A stretch of 64,000 nt of DNA from Amantichitinum ursilacus. Its GTDB lineage: Bacteria > Pseudomonadota > Gammaproteobacteria > Burkholderiales > Chitinibacteraceae. Under the pieces are notes generated by a model. The model searched no databases. It saw only the letters and a program-made list of their open reading frames with translations, and was not told where the DNA came from. Below are positions 61,124 to 64,000 of the stretch, piece after piece (position 1 is the first letter of the stretch; each line of letters begins with the position of its first letter). The stretch covers positions 310,001 to 374,000 of the forward strand of contig NZ_LAQT01000002.1 in the NCBI RefSeq assembly GCF_001294205.1, given 5' to 3'. Position numbers and translations under genes: made by a program.

Positions 61124-62260
61124 ATGTTTGCCCAGCGCATCGAACGCCTGACGTCCTCGTTGGTCCGCGATATTCTCGCGGCCGCCAGCCGCCCCGGCAT
61201 GATTTCGTTTGCGGGCGGGCTACCGGCCAGCGAAGCGCTATTCCAGCCCGGCGCCAGCGATTTTGCCGCGCTCAACTGCGCGCAATATGGTCAGACCGAA
61301 GGCGAGCCGCAATTACGCGAACTGATCGCCCAGCGTGCCCGCGCCTTGGGCATCGCCTGTACGGCCGGGCAAGTGCTGATCCTGAACGGCTCGCAGCAGG
61401 GCATCGATCTGGTCAGCAAGCTGTTTGTGGAAGAGGGCACGCCCCTGGTGGTGGAAGCACCGGCTTATCTGGCCGCGCTGCAATCGTTCAAGTTGTTTGG
61501 CGCGCCATTGCGCCCGGTGACGGTGGACGCGCAACAAGGCCCGGTGTGGACTGAGCTGGCCGACGCCTTGCCCGGCGCGCGGCTGTGCTATCTGACGCCG
61601 ACATTCCAGAATCCGTCTGGCTATTGCTACACCGACGCGGAACGCACCACCACTGCGGAGCTGCTCGACGCCGCCGATGTGCCTTTGTTCGAAGATGACC
61701 CCTATCGCGCGCTCAGCTATGACGGCCCCGCACCGGCGCCCATTGTGGGCCGCCTGCACAAGGCACGCTGGGTGTATCAGAGCTCGTTCTCGAAAACGCT
61801 GGCGCCCGGTTTACGCCTTGGCTATCTGATTGCGCATCCCGATCTGATCACGCCGCTGACGCGCCTGAAGCAAGCTGCCGATTTGCACAGCAACCGGTTT
61901 AGCCAGCATCTGGTGGCCAATCTGCTGGCCAGTAATCGCATCGACCCGCACGTCGCCGCCGCATTGCCGCTGTACCAGAAGCGCCGTGCCGCCATGGATG
62001 CCGCTTTGCGCACGCATCTGGCCGACAAGGCCACATGGCAATTGCCGCAGGGCGGGCTGTTTTTCTGGCTCAAGCTCAATCAGCCCACCGACACCTACGC
62101 ACTGATGCAACAGGCGTTGGAAGCGGGCGTGGCGGTGATGCCCGGTGATGCGTTTTATCAAGGCGTCGCGCCGGGCAGCTATCTGCGGCTTAACTTCAGC
62201 CACGCCAACGAAACCGACATTGCCACCGGCGTGGCGCGTCTGGCCGCATTGCTGGGCTGA
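61124..62260 (+). CDS. PLP-dependent aminotransferase, LysN/2-aminoadipate type
   Basis: A 378-residue fold-type-I aminotransferase without a fused DNA-binding domain. The N-terminus (LVRDILAAASRPGMISFAGGLPASEAL) and YGQTEGEPQLRELIA, NGSQQGIDLVSKLF, TPTFQNPSGYCY and SSFSKTLAPGLRLGYL (PLP-lysine Lys224) match the LysN/kynurenine-aminotransferase-like group. Substrates may be 2-aminoadipate, aromatic or branched-chain amino acids; the sequence does not decide. GGAG precedes the ATG. The divergent MarR gene and its paired operators lie upstream. Confidence 0.92.
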   Translation: MFAQRIERLTSSLVRDILAAASRPGMISFAGGLPASEALFQPGASDFAALNCAQYGQTEGEPQLRELIAQRARALGIACTAGQVLILNGSQQGIDLVSKLFVEEGTPLVVEAPAYLAALQSFKLFGAPLRPVTVDAQQGPVWTELADALPGARLCYLTPTFQNPSGYCYTDAERTTTAELLDAADVPLFEDDPYRALSYDGPAPAPIVGRLHKARWVYQSSFSKTLAPGLRLGYLIAHPDLITPLTRLKQAADLHSNRFSQHLVANLLASNRIDPHVAAALPLYQKRRAAMDAALRTHLADKATWQLPQGGLFFWLKLNQPTDTYALMQQALEAGVAVMPGDAFYQGVAPGSYLRLNFSHANETDIATGVARLAALLG

Positions 62261-62338
62261 TTGTGACAAAGCCCCGGTGGTCGCCCGCGCACGACGCCGC
62301 GTACAATGGCGCGTTTTGCGATCTGCAGAGAACACGTG

Positions 62339-62749
62339 ATGCGCGCTAGCAAGTTTCAGAAAGGCCAGTTGGTATTGCTGGCGGTGGTGATTGTGGTGGG
62401 CGTGGGCTCCATGCTGGTGGATGTAACCGGCATCGGTAGCAAGGGCAACAGCGGGGCGCCTCTGGTGGTGGGCGGTCAGGCCATGGCCGCACGCGCCGGT
62501 TCATATGCCTGCGCATTTGAGGATACCGCGCGCAAAACGGTGGATCTGATCGCGCAAGGCAATCAGGACAAATTCGAAACGTTTTTTGATAGCAATGAAT
62601 GCCGTGAGATTGATCGCGACGTGAAGCTGGATGTGGTGGCGCTGGACGGCGGTTTTGCCCAGGTCCGCGGCCCCGGCACCTTCTTTGGCCGCAGCGGCGG
62701 CGTGTGGGTGCCGCCCGGTATGCTGCAAGGCATTGCTGCCAAGCCTTGA
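62339..62749 (+). CDS. small membrane-anchored protein of unknown function
   Basis: A 136-residue protein with an N-terminal membrane helix (about 8-31, GQLVLLAVVIVVGVGSMLVDV) and a periplasmic remainder (SYACAFEDTARKTVDLIAQGN, DSNECREIDRDVKLDVVALDG, VWVPPGMLQG). Two cysteines may form a disulfide. A GTG codon directly before the ATG could also start it. I do not recognise the family. Confidence 0.72.
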   Translation: MRASKFQKGQLVLLAVVIVVGVGSMLVDVTGIGSKGNSGAPLVVGGQAMAARAGSYACAFEDTARKTVDLIAQGNQDKFETFFDSNECREIDRDVKLDVVALDGGFAQVRGPGTFFGRSGGVWVPPGMLQGIAAKP

Positions 62750-62917
62750 GCGCGTTCTGCTTGTTGCCGGCCACGCCCTGTGAGCCGTCTCGCACAGCAC
62801 GCCACTGTAGGAATCCGCTTTCCGCAGGTCGCGCAGCGGCGATGACAGCGCCGCGCCGGGCTGCTCCCTACACTGCAAGCGTCATGAAGGGAACCGGCGA
62901 AACAGCCGGAATCGGCC

Positions 62918-62937
62918 TCGATCGATCCTTCGATCGA
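62918..62937 (+). promoter_or_regulatory. hairpin in the leader of the entericidin-like gene
   Basis: TCGATCGA-TCCT-TCGATCGA, perfect 8-bp arms, ends 4 bp before the AAGGAG ribosome site. Each arm is itself palindromic, so it could be a protein site or an RNA stem limiting translation. Confidence 0.45.
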
Positions 62938-62955
62938 TCAACAAGGAGAAACAGA

Positions 62956-63096
62956 ATGAAGCGTGCTGCTGTAGTAGCTGGCCTGTTGGCCATGTTGGCA
63001 TTGAGTGCTTGCAACACGGTTGCTGGCGCAGGGCAAGACGTGCAGTCCGGCGGTCAGAAGCTGGAAAACGCCGCTGACAAGGCCAAGAACAACTAA
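62956..63096 (+). CDS. entericidin A/B-family small lipoprotein
   Basis: A 46-residue lipoprotein precursor: MKRAAVVAGLLAMLALSACN with lipobox LSAC (Cys19), then NTVAGAGQDVQSGGQKLENA. This is the entericidin pattern (CNTxxGxGxDxxxGGxxxxxA). AAGGAG lies at ideal spacing. Entericidin B is an RpoS-controlled stress lipoprotein linked to cell lysis in E. coli; no partner antidote gene is adjacent. Confidence 0.93.
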   Translation: MKRAAVVAGLLAMLALSACNTVAGAGQDVQSGGQKLENAADKAKNN

Positions 63097-63121
63097 GCCT
63101 TGGGCGTTAACCCGAAAGAAC

Positions 63122-63154
63122 AACGGGCTGGTTGCAGATGCAACCGGCCCGTTT
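63122..63154. terminator. bidirectional terminator
   Basis: AACGGGC-T-GGTTGC pairs with GCAACC-G-GCCCGTT around AGAT, ending in GTTTC. It lies between the entericidin-like gene and the convergent kinase gene. Confidence 0.8.
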
Positions 63155-63190
63155 CTATTGGCGCCGCGCCAGAATCGATGCGCTGCGCGC

Positions 63191-64000
63191 TTAGCGTTGC
63201 TGCGCCAGATGCAAAGGCAAGTTGTTTTCCATCAGCCGTTGCACGCTATTGAGCGGTAACAGCGCCCGGGTGAATACGCCTTTACCCGGCGCACTGCGGA
63301 TTTCCATGCGCCCACCAATGGCAATTACCCGATGGCGCATGCCTTGCAGCCCGTGCGTGCCTTCGGGCAGGGCGGTCATATCCATGCCCACGCCGTTGTC
63401 TTCGATTTCCAGCTTTAAATGCTCGGTGTCGACCAGCATGCTCACGCTTACCTGGCTGGCCTGGGCGTATTTGGTGGCGTTGTTCAGCGTCTCTTGCAGA
63501 ATGCGATAAGCGATCAGGCCCAGCACATCGTCGATGCGCACGCTCTCATCGGGCAGGGTCAGATCCAGCTGCCAGCCGCAGCGTTGCGCTGCGTCCTCCG
63601 CCAGCGAGCGCATCGCCGCCACCAGGCCAAACGTGGTCAGCAGCGACGGATGCAGCTCTTGCACCACGCGACGCTTGAACTGGATGCCCTGGTCCAGATT
63701 GCTGATGGTTTTTTCCAGCTTGGTGAGGATGCGCGGCGAGCTATCGCCCAACTGGCGCTGCACCCACGAGATATCCATCTTGGTGGCGGTCAGGATCGCG
63801 CCCAGTTCATCGTGCAGATCGCGCGCCAGCTTGGAGCGTTCGCGCTCCACATCCACCTGATATTCCAGCGCCAGGCGTTCCAGTAAACCGGTGCGCTCGG
63901 CCACGATGCTGTCCAGCTCGGACTGGCGCTGCTGCAAGGCCAGCGCCTCGTCGGTGCGGCTTTCCAGTTCGGCCAGCAAGCGGCGCAGGCTCCAGATCAC
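63191..64000 (-). CDS. NarX/UhpB-type sensor histidine kinase (5' end outside window)
   Basis: At least 269 residues of the C-terminal part; the frame is still open at the right edge. A coiled coil (ELESRTDEALALQQRQSELDSIVAERTGLLERLALEYQ) leads to a HisKA_3 dimerisation domain with the phospho-His in RSKLARDLHDELGAILTATKMD, then an HATPase domain (LGLIAYRILQETLNNATKYAQAS, IEDNGVGMD, GTHGLQGMRHRVIAIGG). Kinases of this class pair with NarL/FixJ response regulators; none is within the window. The sensor region is not visible. Confidence 0.92.
   Translation of the reverse strand: MIWSLRRLLAELESRTDEALALQQRQSELDSIVAERTGLLERLALEYQVDVERERSKLARDLHDELGAILTATKMDISWVQRQLGDSSPRILTKLEKTISNLDQGIQFKRRVVQELHPSLLTTFGLVAAMRSLAEDAAQRCGWQLDLTLPDESVRIDDVLGLIAYRILQETLNNATKYAQASQVSVSMLVDTEHLKLEIEDNGVGMDMTALPEGTHGLQGMRHRVIAIGGRMEIRSAPGKGVFTRALLPLNSVQRLMENNLPLHLAQQR

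Noticed and set aside
1-64000. tRNA, rRNA or tmRNA genes
   Set aside because: I looked for cloverleaf-like GGTTCGAATCC-type T arms with CCA ends and for conserved rRNA segments and saw none; a covariance-model scan would settle it.
1-64000. Prophage, genomic island or anti-phage defence system
   Set aside because: No integrase, transposase, phage structural, restriction, or recognised defence gene is present; all large frames match housekeeping, signalling or metabolic families.

Overview
This window is a GC-rich, gene-dense stretch of bacterial chromosome. Gene content points to a betaproteobacterium, most likely of the order Neisseriales (Chitinibacteraceae/Chromobacteriaceae type): a FimV-like polar protein, a DUF2844/DUF3443 pair, a GbsR-type regulator in front of cydP-cydA-cydB-cydX, a stand-alone siroheme reductase followed by a DUF934 gene, and many LysR regulators. 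The assignment is inference from gene families. I found no rRNA, tRNA, CRISPR array, prophage, transposase or conjugation gene.

Layout. 1-3.6 kb: two small enzymes (GNAT, methyltransferase), a clade-3-type catalase and a YkgJ-like Cys-cluster protein. 3.7-12.5 kb: signalling block with two tandem hybrid sensor kinases (HisKA-HATPase-REC-Hpt) and a GAF/PAS/GGDEF diguanylate cyclase, with a small basic protein between. 12.97-15.6 kb: a large secreted protein with two CBM56-type glucan-binding modules and a beta-helix region, preceded by two LacI-type palindromes. 15.6-23 kb: GNAT, NAD-binding epimerase with divergent LysR gene, chemoreceptor, orphan sugar-binding protein, a PaaI-type thioesterase whose frame is cut by TAG, and a second LysR gene. 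23.4-28 kb: FimV-like protein with a folded leader, then a lipoprotein with pepsin-like motifs (DUF3443) and its DUF2844 partner. 28.3-35.4 kb: small enzymes, a TonB-domain protein with a Thr-Pro hexanucleotide repeat, a three-copy tandem repeat, YdfG, a zinc-type CDF exporter and the GbsR-type regulator. 35.6-40.1 kb: cytochrome bd oxidase operon, an uncharacterised gene and pyrophosphatase. 40.3-50.5 kb: PatZ-like protein acetyltransferase, pirin/LysR pair, YceI-YceI-cytochrome b561 cluster, carbonic anhydrase, then a PLP pair (YggS and a divergent PtsJ-like MocR regulator). 50.5-57.6 kb: Cof phosphatase, HD-GYP protein, nemR-nemA and pepN. 58.2-64 kb: sulfite/nitrite reductase with DUF934 partner, MarR regulator divergent from an aminotransferase, an entericidin-like lipoprotein and the end of a NarX-type kinase.

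Most transcription units are single genes or pairs; regulator/target pairs with a visible palindrome between them recur (LysR/epimerase, GbsR/CDF, nemR/nemA, MarR/aminotransferase).

The most distinctive non-coding feature is a dispersed family of inverted-repeat elements bounded by ATAGGGTGGG and CCCACCCTAT. At least seven clear copies and one decayed copy lie only between genes or touching a stop codon, and three of them sit inside a tandem array of about 232-bp units. No mobilising enzyme is encoded here. I did not find a clear-cut new defence or biosynthetic system; the best candidates for undescribed biology are this repeat family, the pepsin-like DUF3443 lipoprotein with DUF2844, and the dual hexanucleotide array ahead of the siroheme reductase.
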